From positions 1 through 53,717 of the forward strand of contig JAPLNL010000063.1 in the NCBI GenBank assembly GCA_026692905.1: a stretch of 53,717 nt of DNA. The letters are read 5' to 3'. The DNA comes from Planctomycetota bacterium. Lineage in GTDB: Bacteria; Planctomycetota; Planctomycetia; Pirellulales; Pirellulaceae. Made by a program: the position numbers and the translations under genes. Under the pieces are notes generated by a model that worked only from the letters and a program-made list of their open reading frames with translations, was not told the DNA's origin and searched no databases. Every line of letters starts with the position of its first letter. Position 1 is the first letter of the stretch. Below, one piece after another: positions 9,977 through 19,497 of the stretch.

Positions 9977-10333
9977 CTCACGTCAATATTTTGTTGAAGA
10001 GACTCCTCTTACCTAGCAAATCTCAAGAAGAAAAAACAGTTCTCCTCTTCTTGATCGTCTCCACCACAACGATGCCCTTGATCGTGGTTGATTCCACTTT
10101 CAAGCGGTTTGAGCCCATGTCAAAACGAACGCCGCTGAGAGAGACAGATTGCCCCAAAATCTCACAAAGCCCTAACTATTGAGAAGTATCGCAGTGAATC
10201 GCGAATTAGCAAAACGCTAACCGGTCTAGTTCACTAGCGAAACCTTCTCAACGATCTAGGCGGACTTCAAAAAAGCATGGTGTTTCCCACTTAGGAAATT
10301 CCAATCAGGCCCGGGCCCTCAAAGTGTCCGGAA
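9977..10333. other. Intergenic region, nothing recognised
   Basis: Spacer between the convergent HemW-like gene and the Tad operon. It has no ORF with coding features and no clear terminator; only a weak A/G- and T/C-rich inverted match appears near 10024-10054. Confidence 0.5.
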
Positions 10334-12271
10334 TTACAAAAAGGGAGCAGGAGTTGTTGGAGTTGTTGGTGTTGTTGTGGGTGTTGTCGTCTTTGGTACG
10401 GTCGTTGTAGGTGTGGTCGTTGTAGGAGTGGTCGTTGTAGGAGTGGTCGTTGTAGGTGTGGTCGTCGTAGGTGTGGTCGTCGTAGGTGTGGTCGTCGTAG
10501 GTGTGGTCGTCGTAGGTGTGGTCGTTTTAGGTACGGTCGTTGTAGGTGTAGTCGTTGTAGGTGTGGTCGTTGTAGGTGTGGTCGTTGTAGGTGTGGTCGT
10601 TGTAGGTGTGGTCGTTGTAGGTGTGGTCGTTTTAGGTACGGTCGTTGTAGGTGTGGTCGTTGTAGGTGTGGTCGTTGTAGGTGTGGTCGTTGTAGGAGTC
10701 GTCGTTTTAGGAACGGTCGTTGTAGTTGTAGTCGTTGTAGGAGTAGTAGTCGTCGTCGGCGTCGTTGATCCAGAGCCTGAACCTCCGCCACCACCGCCAG
10801 AAGCTACGGTTGTGCCACTTGTCGCTGTACCGCCGACCGTACCAGTTCCTGCTCCTACGCCAGAGCCTGTACCGGTTCCACTACCTGATCCGATACCAGA
10901 ACCACTCCCTGTCCCGATACCAGATCCCGTGCCAGATCCGATTCCGGTTCCGGTTCCAGTTCCAATTCCCGTTGATCCCGTGGCTGTGCCGGTGCCTGTG
11001 CCGGATCCACCACCTCCTCCACCCCCGACGCCTGTAGTTGTTCCCGCGGTCGTACTAGAGCCCGACCCAACAACCGATCCAGTGCCCGTGCCAACTCCAG
11101 ATCCGGTGCCTGTACCGACGCCAGATCCAGTACCGGTGCCAATACCTGTTCCCGTACCGCTCCCAGTTCCAGTGCTCGAGGTGGTCCCAGTCGGCGTCGT
11201 AGCTGTCGTCGTAGGAGTAGTCGTTGTAGGTGTGGTCGTTGTCGTCGTTTTAGGTGCGGTTGTTGTCGTCGTAGTCGTTGTAGGAGCGGTCGTTGTAGGT
11301 GTAGTCGTTGTAGGTGTAGTCGTTGTAGGTGTAGTCGTTGTAGGTGTAGTCGTTGTCGTCGTTTTAGGTGCGGTTGTTGTCGTCGTAGTCGTTGTCGTTG
11401 TAGGAGCGGTCGTTGTAGGCTGGGTCGTTGTAGGCTGGGTCGTTGTAGGTGTAGTCGTTGTAGGTGTAGTCGTTGTAGGTGTAGTCGTTGTAGGTGTAGT
11501 CGTTGTAGGTGTAGTCGTTGTAGGTGTAGTCGTTGTCGTCGTTTTAGGTACGGTCGTTGTAGTCGTAGTCGTTGTAGGAGTCGTCGTTGTAGGAGTCGTC
11601 GCTGTAGGAGTCGTCGTTGTTGGAGTGGTCGTTGTAGGAGTCGTCGTTTTAGGTACGGTCGTTGTAGTCGTAGTCGTTGTAGGAGTCGTTGTTGTAGGAG
11701 TCGTCGTTGTAGGTGTCGTCGTTGCAGGAGTGGTCGTTGTAGGTACAGTCGTTGTAGGTGTGGTCGTCGGGGTCGTTGTTGGAACAGTCGTCGTTGGCAC
11801 AACTACAGGGGGTGGCGGCAAACTGGCAACCGCGCTCACTTGAGATGCTGGGCCTCGTTCGGTGACCAACGTCGTATCTCCGCTGATCGTTAAGTTTTTT
11901 GAGAAGGCAGCGGAGGACCACAAATTGGTCGAAGCTGGTATGGAAACACTCACCTTGATGCTTTGGGTCGTTTCAAGGATCGGGTTGGGCTGAACCGTCA
12001 CCGTCGCCCCCGAGACCCCGCCGATCTTCATAATGTTATTCGCGATCGCTTGCGCTTCTGCAACCGTTGCACCAGGGACCATCGCAGCCCGCGCTGCTTC
12101 ATAGGAAGCGTTGTCCGCAATGTGCTTGATGATCTGCAACCGTGCAAACTCGATCCCTCCTAGAAAAAGGGCAAACACAATCGGCAGCATCAAAGCCATC
12201 TCCAAGGTGTGCGCACCTTGACGACGAAACTGCTCTCGAGTGACTGCCATACATTTCTTAACGAGGATCAT
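10334..12271 (-). CDS. TadE-like pseudopilin with very long Thr/Pro/Gly repeat tail
   Basis: The first ~140 residues are a TadE-type minor pseudopilin: a short basic leader, then [25 protein letters not shown] (processing-type Glu followed by a TM helix), [14 protein letters not shown] and a beta-rich region. The remaining ~490 residues are almost entirely PTTTT-type repeats broken by a Gly-Thr-Gly-Ser block (about residues 365-510) and occasional VPK or APK units. The tail is mucin-like, probably extracellular and possibly glycosylated. It is the last gene of a three-gene operon after a TadE and a VWA/TadG gene. An ATG at 12250 is an alternative start. The C-terminal length is likely unstable because the DNA repeats in 15-bp units. 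Confidence 0.8.
   Translation of the reverse strand: MILVKKCMAVTREQFRRQGAHTLEMALMLPIVFALFLGGIEFARLQIIKHIADNASYEAARAAMVPGATVAEAQAIANNIMKIGGVSGATVTVQPNPILETTQSIKVSVSIPASTNLWSSAAFSKNLTISGDTTLVTERGPASQVSAVASLPPPPVVVPTTTVPTTTPTTTPTTTVPTTTTPATTTPTTTTPTTTTPTTTTTTTTVPKTTTPTTTTPTTTTPTATTPTTTTPTTTTTTTTVPKTTTTTTPTTTTPTTTTPTTTTPTTTTPTTTTPTTTQPTTTQPTTTAPTTTTTTTTTTAPKTTTTTTPTTTTPTTTTPTTTTPTTTAPTTTTTTTTAPKTTTTTTPTTTTPTTTATTPTGTTSSTGTGSGTGTGIGTGTGSGVGTGTGSGVGTGTGSVVGSGSSTTAGTTTGVGGGGGGGSGTGTGTATGSTGIGTGTGTGIGSGTGSGIGTGSGSGIGSGSGTGTGSGVGAGTGTVGGTATSGTTVASGGGGGGSGSGSTTPTTTTTPTTTTTTTTVPKTTTPTTTTPTTTTPTTTTPTTTVPKTTTPTTTTPTTTTPTTTTPTTTTPTTTTPTTTVPKTTTPTTTTPTTTTPTTTTPTTTTPTTTTPTTTTPTTTTPTTTVPKTTTPTTTPTTPTTPAPFL
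10386..11775. repeat. 15-bp tandem repeat arrays flanking a GC-rich dipeptide-repeat block
   Basis: Two arrays of the 15-bp unit gtcgttgtaggtgtg and close variants lie at about 10386-10760 and 11200-11775. They encode the PTTTT repeats of the minus-strand TadE-like protein. Between them, 10780-11165 encodes Gly-Thr/Gly-Ser dipeptides. The unit length is a multiple of three, so slippage changes length without breaking the frame. Confidence 0.93.
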
Positions 12272-12311
12272 AAACTTCTATCCTTACAGCGATGCCGATA
12301 AAGTGTGAAAA

Positions 12312-13433
12312 CTACTGGGTCAGGAGCAAAGGGAGACCTTTTGCGATATCCTTGAAGACGTTTTGCAAGTCGGCGGAAGAAGTCGCGTGGGCGTACTTCC
12401 CCAAGCCGATTTGGGCGATTTTCGCCATCGTGGTTTTGTCCGCCTCATTGGAAAACGTGACGGTGCAAAGAATGATTTTCTTGTCCGCTGCCGTCTGGGC
12501 TGCTGCAAATACTTGGGCTTGAGTTCCGACATTGTTGATCCCATCGGTCAGTAAGATCATCACTTTGGCTGCATAAGGCCGCGAAAGGCTACTCAAAAGC
12601 GTCAGTCGACCACAATCCAATCCCGAAGTAATATTCGTTCCGCCTGAGTAGAAATTCTTGCTGTAATTACCCATCGCTTCAACGATTGGGGGCTGTTCCG
12701 TTGTCAAGAAGACATCGGTTCCAGCATCGGTATTGTACGTAGAGAGTGAAACCTGCTCTTTCATTGGCGTCTTTGCAATCTCCGCCATAAAGACATTAAC
12801 CGATGCAACCGCATCAAGCCATCGCGAGTTCGGCGGGACCGCCTGACCAAAGGCCCATCCCGTCGGTGCTGACTTTGGCTTAGTTCCGTCTGCGATTTCA
12901 TCCGCCGCATAGGCCATCGAGCCCGATCGATCGAGAACAATCGCAATGTCCGCTTCCAACGGATTCGATCGCGAGGTTTTTGTCGTTTCAATCGAAGAAA
13001 CCCCTCCGAAAATCATCGGAAGAGGTATCGCCAACTTTCCATTTGTTGACGAACTGGTTTTGCGAAGCGTCACCTCTATCGCGTTGGGAAATTTCCCTGA
13101 TGGATCGAACGAGTAACGCTTGGACAAATCAGGTCGAGATGCCTCACCAAACACAAAATCCGAATCCGCTAACTTCATCTCCAGACCGTTCACCGTGTTC
13201 AAGGTCGCCGCCTGGCGCCCAACCTTCATCGCATTCGTTTTGTCTCCAGAAATCGCAAAATCCCTCCCGGCAGCTCGGGTTACAGAATCCGCGCAAATAA
13301 ACATCTCGGTTCGGCTTAACTCGATATAAGCAATGTTGACCGCGAACGCGCTCAACATCAATGTAACGGGAAGAAGTAGTGCCATCAGTGGCATTATACT
13401 ACCTCGGCGTTCAATTTTATATTTTCTCATCAT
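12312..13433 (-). CDS. TadG-like protein with von Willebrand factor A domain
   Basis: A 373-residue Tad-associated protein. The N-terminal RRGSIMPLMALLLPVTLMLSAFAVNIAYIELSRTEM is the TadG/Flp-like leader and TM helix, followed by ADSVTRAAGRD. A VWA domain starts near residue 168 with ADIAIVLDRSGSM, giving the DxSxS metal-ion-dependent adhesion site, and continues with STYNTDAGTD, GGTNITSGLDCG and VMILLTDGINN. It is predicted to be surface-exposed or periplasmic and anchored at the inner membrane. It is the middle gene of the operon, 65 nt after the upstream TadE gene and 40 nt before the next. Confidence 0.88.
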   Translation of the reverse strand: MMRKYKIERRGSIMPLMALLLPVTLMLSAFAVNIAYIELSRTEMFICADSVTRAAGRDFAISGDKTNAMKVGRQAATLNTVNGLEMKLADSDFVFGEASRPDLSKRYSFDPSGKFPNAIEVTLRKTSSSTNGKLAIPLPMIFGGVSSIETTKTSRSNPLEADIAIVLDRSGSMAYAADEIADGTKPKSAPTGWAFGQAVPPNSRWLDAVASVNVFMAEIAKTPMKEQVSLSTYNTDAGTDVFLTTEQPPIVEAMGNYSKNFYSGGTNITSGLDCGRLTLLSSLSRPYAAKVMILLTDGINNVGTQAQVFAAAQTAADKKIILCTVTFSNEADKTTMAKIAQIGLGKYAHATSSADLQNVFKDIAKGLPLLLTQ

Positions 13434-13498
13434 GAGGATAGGTTCTGAAGATGGGTTCTAAAGAAGTGGGAGATGAATTACGAATCAAAAAATCAGTG

Positions 13499-13942
13499 TC
13501 AAAACTCCTTCATAAAATCGACAGAACCGACAATATTCGCGTTCTTGTAAAAGATGCTTCCGAACAAACTGTTGTCGACTACAGGAGCACTTACGGTGAC
13601 ACGGATAAACGAGCCATAGGGCGCGGATTGAAAACTGGTCGGGTTCACCGTGATCACACAATTCTTTATCTTTCGCGATGTTAACAAGGACGAAGCCGCC
13701 GACTGAACATTGAGTACCGTCGTTTGGGGCAATACCGCAGTCCGAGACGCCTCGTAAGCAGCCAACTCCACCGACTGTCGCAAAAAAATCATTGAACACG
13801 CCTCCATCGTTCCCAGTAGGATCAAAACAAAGACAGGAAGGACAACTGCGCACTCTACGGTCGCGGTCCCGCGTCGCTTCGCTCCAGTGCCTCTCGCTCT
13901 GCATTCGTTTCGGTTCGACCCAAAATCAATCATTCGTGACAA
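13499..13942 (-). CDS. TadE-like pseudopilin
   Basis: A 147-residue protein with a basic leader (AKRRGTATVECAVVLPVFVLILLGTMEACSMIF), the conserved Glu of the TadE processing region, a single TM helix, then ELAAYEASRTAVLPQ and a beta-rich C-terminus. This is normal TadE size, unlike the 645-residue paralogue at the end of the same operon. Probably the first gene of the operon; the core tad genes (secretin, ATPase, flp pilin) are not in the window. An ATG at 13933 is an alternative start. Confidence 0.85.
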   Translation of the reverse strand: MSRMIDFGSNRNECRARGTGAKRRGTATVECAVVLPVFVLILLGTMEACSMIFLRQSVELAAYEASRTAVLPQTTVLNVQSAASSLLTSRKIKNCVITVNPTSFQSAPYGSFIRVTVSAPVVDNSLFGSIFYKNANIVGSVDFMKEF

Positions 13943-14299
13943 TCCAATTCATATCAATTGCAAAATTAAACATCACAAACCCACCTTATGTCGAAATCTT
14001 AAACTCAAATCGTTCAGCTTATGAAACGTAGGTCAGGTTACTCCCTTCGTCCAATAGGATTTTATAAAAACTGGAGCAACACAATCTGTACCGGAAAACA
14101 TTATCCCAAACCTGCTCGCTCCTCGCGGCTAGGCTCGGTCCATTCCCAGTGCGATAGTGATCTTTAGCGCGTAGACTCGGCCAATCGGGTGGACAGACCA
14201 TTGAGAGGGATTGACGGTAGTCTGCTCTTTTAGCGAGCCCAAACGTGTCGATACAACGGCAAGAATCGCAGAGGCGGATTTTGTCAGAACGGCCGGCCT
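13943..14299. other. Intergenic region upstream of the Tad operon; possible terminator at its right end
   Basis: AT-rich near 13950-14010, where the promoter of the minus-strand Tad operon should lie, though no confident -35/-10 pair was picked. At 14271-14300, gaggcgg and ccggcctc form an imperfect hairpin directly after the stop of the outer-membrane protein gene and could act as its terminator; it lacks a U-tract. Confidence 0.4.
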
Positions 14300-15697
14300 C
14301 TAGTACCGCATCACAAATTGATTGTAGAAAACAACACCTCGATTGTCATTAAGCGTCACGTAGTCTGTATGACGATAGTCGACTTGGAAGCTGTACTGCA
14401 GGAATTTCGTGACATCCCAGAACATGCTTGCAAAGTAAGCGGAATTCTTGAAAATGCCGGTACCTACCGCCGGCAAGTCTTGGCGAAGTGGTCCTTCGAC
14501 ACCATACCCAGCATGAACTTGCAATCGGTCGTTCCAATAATGGAACATTTCGAGGAAACCACCCCGACCACGGATCACTCCATAGGTTTCTGGATTATAG
14601 GTTTGGAAAATATTACCCGCGTAATTGCCGAGGCCTTGCCCAATGTAACCTTCACCGATGAGTCCGGTATTGGCAGTGAGATTTATCTTGCCATCGACTG
14701 ACAAGCCATCGACATTGATGACCGATCGGACAGGGATATTGGGATTGATATCCTCTAAATCGAACACGTTTTGCGTATTTCGAATCTGGCCCACCAACCC
14801 GGCAACTCCTAGCTCTACCGGCCTTTCGGTTCGTCCACCCACCAATTTCTCTTTTGCCCCCAACCCCAATACACCTCGTATTTCTAAATTGGGCCAACCG
14901 TTCGCCTCGGTTGTACGGCGCGTCGCATCGAGCAACACAGTTGATATCGGATCGCTAAGTGCGGCCTGCAAGGTCGCTTGAAAGTCGTCACTAGGCGTGT
15001 AAAAGCGTTCCAGGCGAATTTGGCCTCGAAAAGTACCTGCATTTCCGGCGCCACCCATCAGCGTCATCGGAATTACGCCCGGATCGCGAGGGGCGAACAA
15101 GTCGGGTTGCAGACCGATCGCGAAACGCCAATCGTCATTCCTCATTTCGCCGAATGCAACTATCGGTAAAATGCCGTAGGTGTCCGAAGTGAGGCTTGAG
15201 TTGGACATGTAGAGCTTCGTTAGCGCGCCCGTCTTCCATCCTTCTATCTGCGGTCCATCATAGAGCAGTTGAAAATTCGATTGCCGAGCATGCATCTCGA
15301 ACGTCGAGGTATCGAGTCCAAATGGGGACGGCGGAAGAAGAAAGAGGGGGCTCCATGGCACGAAGGCTCGTTGTGTTCCGTTGACCGTTAGAATGGACAA
15401 CGACCCGCTGGCCTTAAGTGTCCCAGCACCGAACAAAAGTTCCATCTTACCATCGGATGGAGGCGCGACCCTTGGCTCAGGCAGCGTGATGGGCTTACCG
15501 CTAGCGGAACCCATGTCCCGATCCACCCAAGTCCCGCTCGATCGACTCGAGATGGTATACGGAGCTACTTTTGCATCAGCGTTGTCAGTGTGTTCCGCGG
15601 ACGCAGCGTCTCCCGTTGCGAGAGGGGACTGCGCAGAGAGGGTGAGAGGAGCAGTTCCGACGAAGACGAGAAATCCGAAACAAATCAGGGCTCGCAT
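14300..15697 (-). CDS. Outer-membrane beta-barrel protein (porin-like, DcaP-type)
   Basis: A 465-residue exported protein with a signal peptide (residues 1-22, ends LSAQ), a short linker and a long region of alternating amphipathic beta strands that finishes in an aromatic residue (NQFVMRY), as expected of an outer-membrane barrel. Segments such as NFQLLYDGP, WRFAIGLQPDLFAPRDPG and FLEMFHYWNDRLQVHAGYG recall DcaP-type trimeric porins, but the family assignment is tentative. A strong AAGGAGGA ribosome-binding site lies 8 nt before the ATG, suggesting high expression. Confidence 0.72.
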   Translation of the reverse strand: MRALICFGFLVFVGTAPLTLSAQSPLATGDAASAEHTDNADAKVAPYTISSRSSGTWVDRDMGSASGKPITLPEPRVAPPSDGKMELLFGAGTLKASGSLSILTVNGTQRAFVPWSPLFLLPPSPFGLDTSTFEMHARQSNFQLLYDGPQIEGWKTGALTKLYMSNSSLTSDTYGILPIVAFGEMRNDDWRFAIGLQPDLFAPRDPGVIPMTLMGGAGNAGTFRGQIRLERFYTPSDDFQATLQAALSDPISTVLLDATRRTTEANGWPNLEIRGVLGLGAKEKLVGGRTERPVELGVAGLVGQIRNTQNVFDLEDINPNIPVRSVINVDGLSVDGKINLTANTGLIGEGYIGQGLGNYAGNIFQTYNPETYGVIRGRGGFLEMFHYWNDRLQVHAGYGVEGPLRQDLPAVGTGIFKNSAYFASMFWDVTKFLQYSFQVDYRHTDYVTLNDNRGVVFYNQFVMRY

Positions 15698-16106
15698 GTC
15701 GCCATCCTCCTTGGATCTCCTTCTTTAACCGCACGCCGCCAACCGAACTAGCGCAAAGGTTGACTTATAGAATTAGGTAAAATATCGAGTCAAGAGGAGT
15801 TCTGCTATTTCTCAAAAAGCCGATGTGATCTACCACGCACTCCGAGCCGTCAGGGAGTATGGTGTCAGGTTCGAGGTCAGGTGCGGGACATTGAGGCCGC
15901 ATTTGTTTTTTATATTAACTTAGCCGATGGAGGCTAAGCCCGAATGTCGATCGATTGGAAAACCGGGGCTAGCTAGCGCCCTACGGCTAAAGCAGCTTGG
16001 TAGATTGGTCTCGGTAAGCGACAGCGGACAGCCTCATATCGTGTTCAGGGGTTGCGTCGTTTCGTCCTGGTTTCAATTCCAAAAACAACACGCAAGAAAG
16101 CAAACA
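15698..16106. other. Divergent intergenic region between barrel-protein and esterase genes
   Basis: Holds the ribosome-binding site of the minus-strand barrel gene and an AT-rich part (15765-15815 and 15903-15925) that could carry promoters. The esterase frame is open from 15927, but that part lacks coding character. Confidence 0.4.
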
Positions 16107-17042
16107 ATGAATAGCCCAGCCGTAGCGTTAACCTTGTTACTAGTTAACCATCTGTGTGCGTCTTCCATGGCGCAGGAACCCAAGCAGCAGGTCCAAGCCC
16201 AGGCACGGTTCGCATGGGTAACGCCCGAAGTAAAAGCTTCGCGCGTGTCGTTTCATACTTTTGATAGCGACGCTGCCAAGAGCAAAGTCAGCTACCACAT
16301 CTACACGCCATCGGCATACGATCGCGAGGGGCAACGACGATTCCCAGTCGTCTATTGGCTGCATGGTTCGGGCGGCGGACTCGCGGGACTCGCAAAAGTC
16401 GTAGGTCACTTTGATGCTGCCATCGAAGCGGGCAAGACGCCGCCGTGTTTTGTGGTCTTCGTCAATGGGCTCGTCGAAGGCATGTACGTCGATTGGAAGG
16501 ATGGATCGGTTCTAATGGAGACCGTGATCATCAAGGAACTCGTACCGCATATCGATGAAACCTATCGCACCATCGCAACACGCGACGCAAGATTGCTCGA
16601 TGGCTACAGCATGGGTGGCTATGGTGCAGCAAGACTCGGTTTTAAGTACACCGATCTATTCCGCTCGGTGTCCATTATGGGTGGCGGTCCGTTGCAAGCC
16701 GAACTCGTCCAAGCACCTCGTGCCGGTCGGCAACGAGCAGCCGAAGTTTTGAAGCAGGTGTACGGAGGCGATCAGGAGTATTTCAAAAGCGTCAGTCCAC
16801 GGCGACTTGCCGAGCAAAACGCTGCAGCGATTATCAAGAGCTCGCTGGTTCGTCAAGTTTGCGGAGACCAGGACGAGACGTTTGGCCCAAACCGCAACTT
16901 CCACGAACACCTTGAACGCTTCATGATCCCGCATACTTGGACCGTGCTACCGGGCGTGGATCATAACCCGATGAAGACGCTCGAAGCGCTGGGCGACTCC
17001 AACTGGGCTTTCTATCGCGAGGCCTTCAGGGGCCTTAAATAA
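16107..17042 (+). CDS. Exported esterase (esterase D / enterochelin-esterase-like)
   Basis: A 311-residue alpha/beta hydrolase. The ATG at 16107 was chosen because it starts a signal peptide (MNSPAVALTLLLVNHLCASSMAQ); the frame is open 60 codons further up. Family marks: SYHIYTPSAYD, FPVVYWLHGSGGG (oxyanion region), the nucleophile elbow GYSMGGYGAARLG, and the late His in PGVDHNPMKTLEALG. Family members hydrolyse esters of carbohydrates or siderophores; the substrate is unknown. Confidence 0.87.
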   Translation: MNSPAVALTLLLVNHLCASSMAQEPKQQVQAQARFAWVTPEVKASRVSFHTFDSDAAKSKVSYHIYTPSAYDREGQRRFPVVYWLHGSGGGLAGLAKVVGHFDAAIEAGKTPPCFVVFVNGLVEGMYVDWKDGSVLMETVIIKELVPHIDETYRTIATRDARLLDGYSMGGYGAARLGFKYTDLFRSVSIMGGGPLQAELVQAPRAGRQRAAEVLKQVYGGDQEYFKSVSPRRLAEQNAAAIIKSSLVRQVCGDQDETFGPNRNFHEHLERFMIPHTWTVLPGVDHNPMKTLEALGDSNWAFYREAFRGLK

Positions 17043-17265
17043 TCGAACATTTAGGCTTGCGATTCTTGCAAAATCTTCGCCAACGACTTCGCACGCATCT
17101 ACATTTCCTCGATCCGTGCCCCTGGAAATTGGGTTACCATGGGTGCGAGGCACGCGATAGTACATCAGCCTTCTTTCGCTCAACTCTAGCCGGCTCCCTA
17201 AAGTAGAGCGGATCGCAATTCGGCTTCGACTCCCGTAGTGGGACATTTTTTCGTAGGAAAAGCAA

Positions 17266-17877
17266 ATGAAACACAAGCAAATGATTTACCTTTCAGCGAT
17301 GGCGATTTTCGTTGCGGTCGGCGTTTTCGCCTGGAATACGATGGCGAGGGCTGCCTACGAGTCAGCCGAATACAAGATCGTTACTTCAGACGGAAAATTT
17401 GAAGTCCGAGAATACCCTGACCTGATGCTCGTCGCCACCAAAACCAAACTAGATGCGCAAGGTCGAGATGGCAGTTTCATGAAATTGTTTGGCTACATCA
17501 GCGGCGCGAACCAATCCCAAAAAAAGATTTCGATGACAACGCCGGTCTTCATGGAAAACAACAAAGCGGATTCGGCAGTCCAAATGGGCTTCGTGATGCC
17601 AAAACAGCTCGCCGAAGATGGAGTACCAGCGCCAACCGGCGAAGGAGTTGACGTTTGCAAACGAGTCGGAGGACGCTTTGCCGTTCTGCGATTTTCCGGG
17701 CAGCTCAATGCCAAACTAGCCAAGGAATCAGAAGCCAAGCTTCGCACTTGGATGGAAAGCAAAGGTCTTGTTGCCGATGAGTCAACCGAATCCAGCGGCG
17801 TGGAAACCGCGGGCTACGATCCACCCTTCACTCCAGGTCCGTTGAGACGAAACGAAGTTTTAATTCGCTTGAAGTAG
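17266..17877 (+). CDS. SOUL heme-binding family protein
   Basis: A 203-residue protein with an N-terminal signal anchor (MIYLSAMAIFVAVGVFAW) and a SOUL domain: YESAEYKIVTSDGKFEVREYPD, FMKLFGYISGANQSQKKISMTTPVF, MGFVMPKQ, RFAVLRFSGQLN and the ending RRNEVLIRLK. SOUL proteins bind heme or other tetrapyrroles; exported bacterial members are of unclear function. An AGGAAAAG ribosome-binding site precedes the ATG, and a hairpin follows the stop. Confidence 0.9.
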   Translation: MKHKQMIYLSAMAIFVAVGVFAWNTMARAAYESAEYKIVTSDGKFEVREYPDLMLVATKTKLDAQGRDGSFMKLFGYISGANQSQKKISMTTPVFMENNKADSAVQMGFVMPKQLAEDGVPAPTGEGVDVCKRVGGRFAVLRFSGQLNAKLAKESEAKLRTWMESKGLVADESTESSGVETAGYDPPFTPGPLRRNEVLIRLK

Positions 17878-17894
17878 GTCGTAGCAAGCCCAAC

Positions 17895-17914
17895 GGGGCG
17901 AAATGAAACGCCCC
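17895..17914 (+). terminator. Hairpin after the SOUL gene
   Basis: ggggcg (17895-17900) and cgcccc (17909-17914) pair around an A-rich loop, 18 nt after the stop. There is no U-tract, so it is a possible rather than a certain terminator. Confidence 0.45.
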
Positions 17915-18040
17915 TCATGTCGTCCCTTCAGGGCAACACTTTCATTACGAATGCGGTATTGAATCAAGCATGTTAGGGCTAAAATCTGTTACACTTGATG
18001 AATTGATCTCGAACCTAACCCATTCCCACAAGTCAAACAG

Positions 18041-18259
18041 ATGAATTCCTCGCTTTTCAAGAACCTGTCGACCCTTTGCTTCGTGCTCGGATTCGCATCC
18101 ATTATTGGTTCGATAGCCATATGGTTTCTGACTGGAGGAGAAACAGCCGAATCGAAGGCACACGCGGAACGCTTTGGTATCTTCGTTGGACTTTGGGCTC
18201 CGACTTTCTTTGCGCTTTCAAGTAGATTAGAGCGATCTTCCGAGATTGCTAAGAAATAG
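18041..18259 (+). CDS. Small membrane protein
   Basis: A 72-residue protein with two predicted TM helices (about 9-31 and 46-59), a polar loop rich in Glu and Ala between them, and a basic C-terminus. No family recognised. It is called because both hydrophobic segments are well formed and the spacing to neighbours leaves room for a promoter; a chance ORF is still possible. Confidence 0.5.
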   Translation: MNSSLFKNLSTLCFVLGFASIIGSIAIWFLTGGETAESKAHAERFGIFVGLWAPTFFALSSRLERSSEIAKK

Positions 18260-18453
18260 TTTGAAGTGCCTTTGTCCGTCTTCATCGGCTTGGAGTAAAG
18301 CGACGAGTCTTGCCAACCAATTTCAATTTCCACCCGTTCGTGCTGACCAACATCTGTTAACCAATTTGCCGTAATCGCACAACAATCCGCCCAAACATGT
18401 AGCTATCCGGTAGGCGTACGACGCTTCCACAGTTAATCGGGGTTTTTATGCCA

Positions 18454-18969
18454 TTATCTAAGCTCTTCGCTATCCTGGCCGATGAGATGTAACAACGTTC
18501 GAACGCCAGGCTCGACCTCGCCATCTTGCAGATGCTCTAAAATGTTCATGCCAACGGAATAAATGTCGGGCGCAAATTTCATGTAGTTTCGCACGGTGGC
18601 CTTAAAATGAAAGCACTCCAGAACGTTGCGTTCCCTTTGTAAGAAAAACGAAAGCAGAAATTCTTGTCCCGTCGGCTCTTTGAAAAAGAAGAGTCGAACG
18701 CCATGATCGCTCATGTCTCGCGAAATACCCATATGCGATTCGGCATTGCTGGTTTGATTTCCACGCCAGGGCGTGATCAAGACAGGCAATGCCCTCTTGT
18801 ACCGATCATGAATTCTTTTGTCGTTCGCGATGTCACTTCGTTCAAGCGATAAGTCCATCAACCGCCTGAGCTTCGCCTCCGCTTCGACCATTTTTTTTCG
18901 AAATAGAATCGATTCAAACATGAGGAGGGCTCGAAAGGCGGGAATGGATGAATAAAGAGAGGCAAGCAA
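18454..18969 (-). CDS. PilZ domain protein
   Basis: A 171-residue protein with an N-terminal helical region and a PilZ-like domain from about residue 52. The c-di-GMP-binding pattern is visible as RYKRALPV (RxxxR-type) followed by SRDMSDHGVRLFF (DxSxxG-type). The barrel continues through FHFKATVRNYMKFAPDIYSVGMNIL. It is likely a cytosolic c-di-GMP receptor; a Met at residue 17 is an alternative start. No neighbour points to a target process. Confidence 0.68.
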   Translation of the reverse strand: MLASLYSSIPAFRALLMFESILFRKKMVEAEAKLRRLMDLSLERSDIANDKRIHDRYKRALPVLITPWRGNQTSNAESHMGISRDMSDHGVRLFFFKEPTGQEFLLSFFLQRERNVLECFHFKATVRNYMKFAPDIYSVGMNILEHLQDGEVEPGVRTLLHLIGQDSEELR

Positions 18970-19296
18970 CTGGCCAAGACGCCTTTTGTTATCGTCGGTT
19001 TCACATACGATACTGTAGGCAAGTCTTAGCCCCCGAAATGAAAAAATAATTTTTCAATCGCAGCTTGTGAGCCAAAACACCCATTTTGAGGATTGGTGCA
19101 GCCATTCAGGGGGGCCTGTCGCATCGCCCAGCAAGACCCTGATTCTGGTAGTCTTCAGGCTGTTAATCATCTGATGTCGAATCGTAAATCATCCTGTACA
19201 TCCTGTTTATCCAGGTTCTTTTCTCCAGTTGTGTCACAAGCGCGTAGGTAGAAATGGACCGGCGATGGTTAGGATGGTTTATTCATGAATAGATGC
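18970..19296. other. Intergenic region with a short dispersed-repeat-like sequence
   Basis: No gene seen. At about 19186-19216, the run atcatcctgtacatcctgtt followed by tatccagg has internal 'atcctgt' repetition (three copies spaced 8-9 bp). Sequences like this are common dispersed repeats in unrelated bacteria. Confidence 0.45.
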
Positions 19297-19497
19297 TTAG
19301 GTGCCGGTCGGCTTTTCGGAATAGGTACTATCGCCGACTCGCAAAGTCCGCGTATGATCGCCGGCAGTGAGTTTGCCATCGCCGTGTGTGTCGAGCTGTT
19401 TGAATCCCTCGGTAGGTGCAACGTCTTGCGCGAAGAGATTGCCGCAGGAGAAGACAAGGAACAGTGGTACGATGGAGCGATTGAATCTTGTTTTCAT
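19297..19497 (-). pseudogene. Truncated exported protein with one EF-hand
   Basis: A 66-residue ORF with a signal peptide (RSIVPLFLVFSCGNLFAQ) and a single EF-hand-like loop (FKQLDTHGDGKLTAGD), after which the sequence loses character. Its ATG overlaps the TGA of the upstream esterase remnant (ATGA). It looks like the beginning of a larger EF-hand protein of the sulfatase/esterase-associated type that has lost its 3' part. Confidence 0.5.

Noticed and set aside
10386-11775. Repeat array resembling a CRISPR at first sight
   Set aside because: The units are 15 bp, contiguous and in frame, with no spacers; they encode a protein repeat.
10377-11843. 488-codon plus-strand ORF made of Val/Gly and Pro repeats
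   Set aside because: It is the antisense shadow of the 15-bp repeats in the TadE-like gene; it has no start context or independent features.
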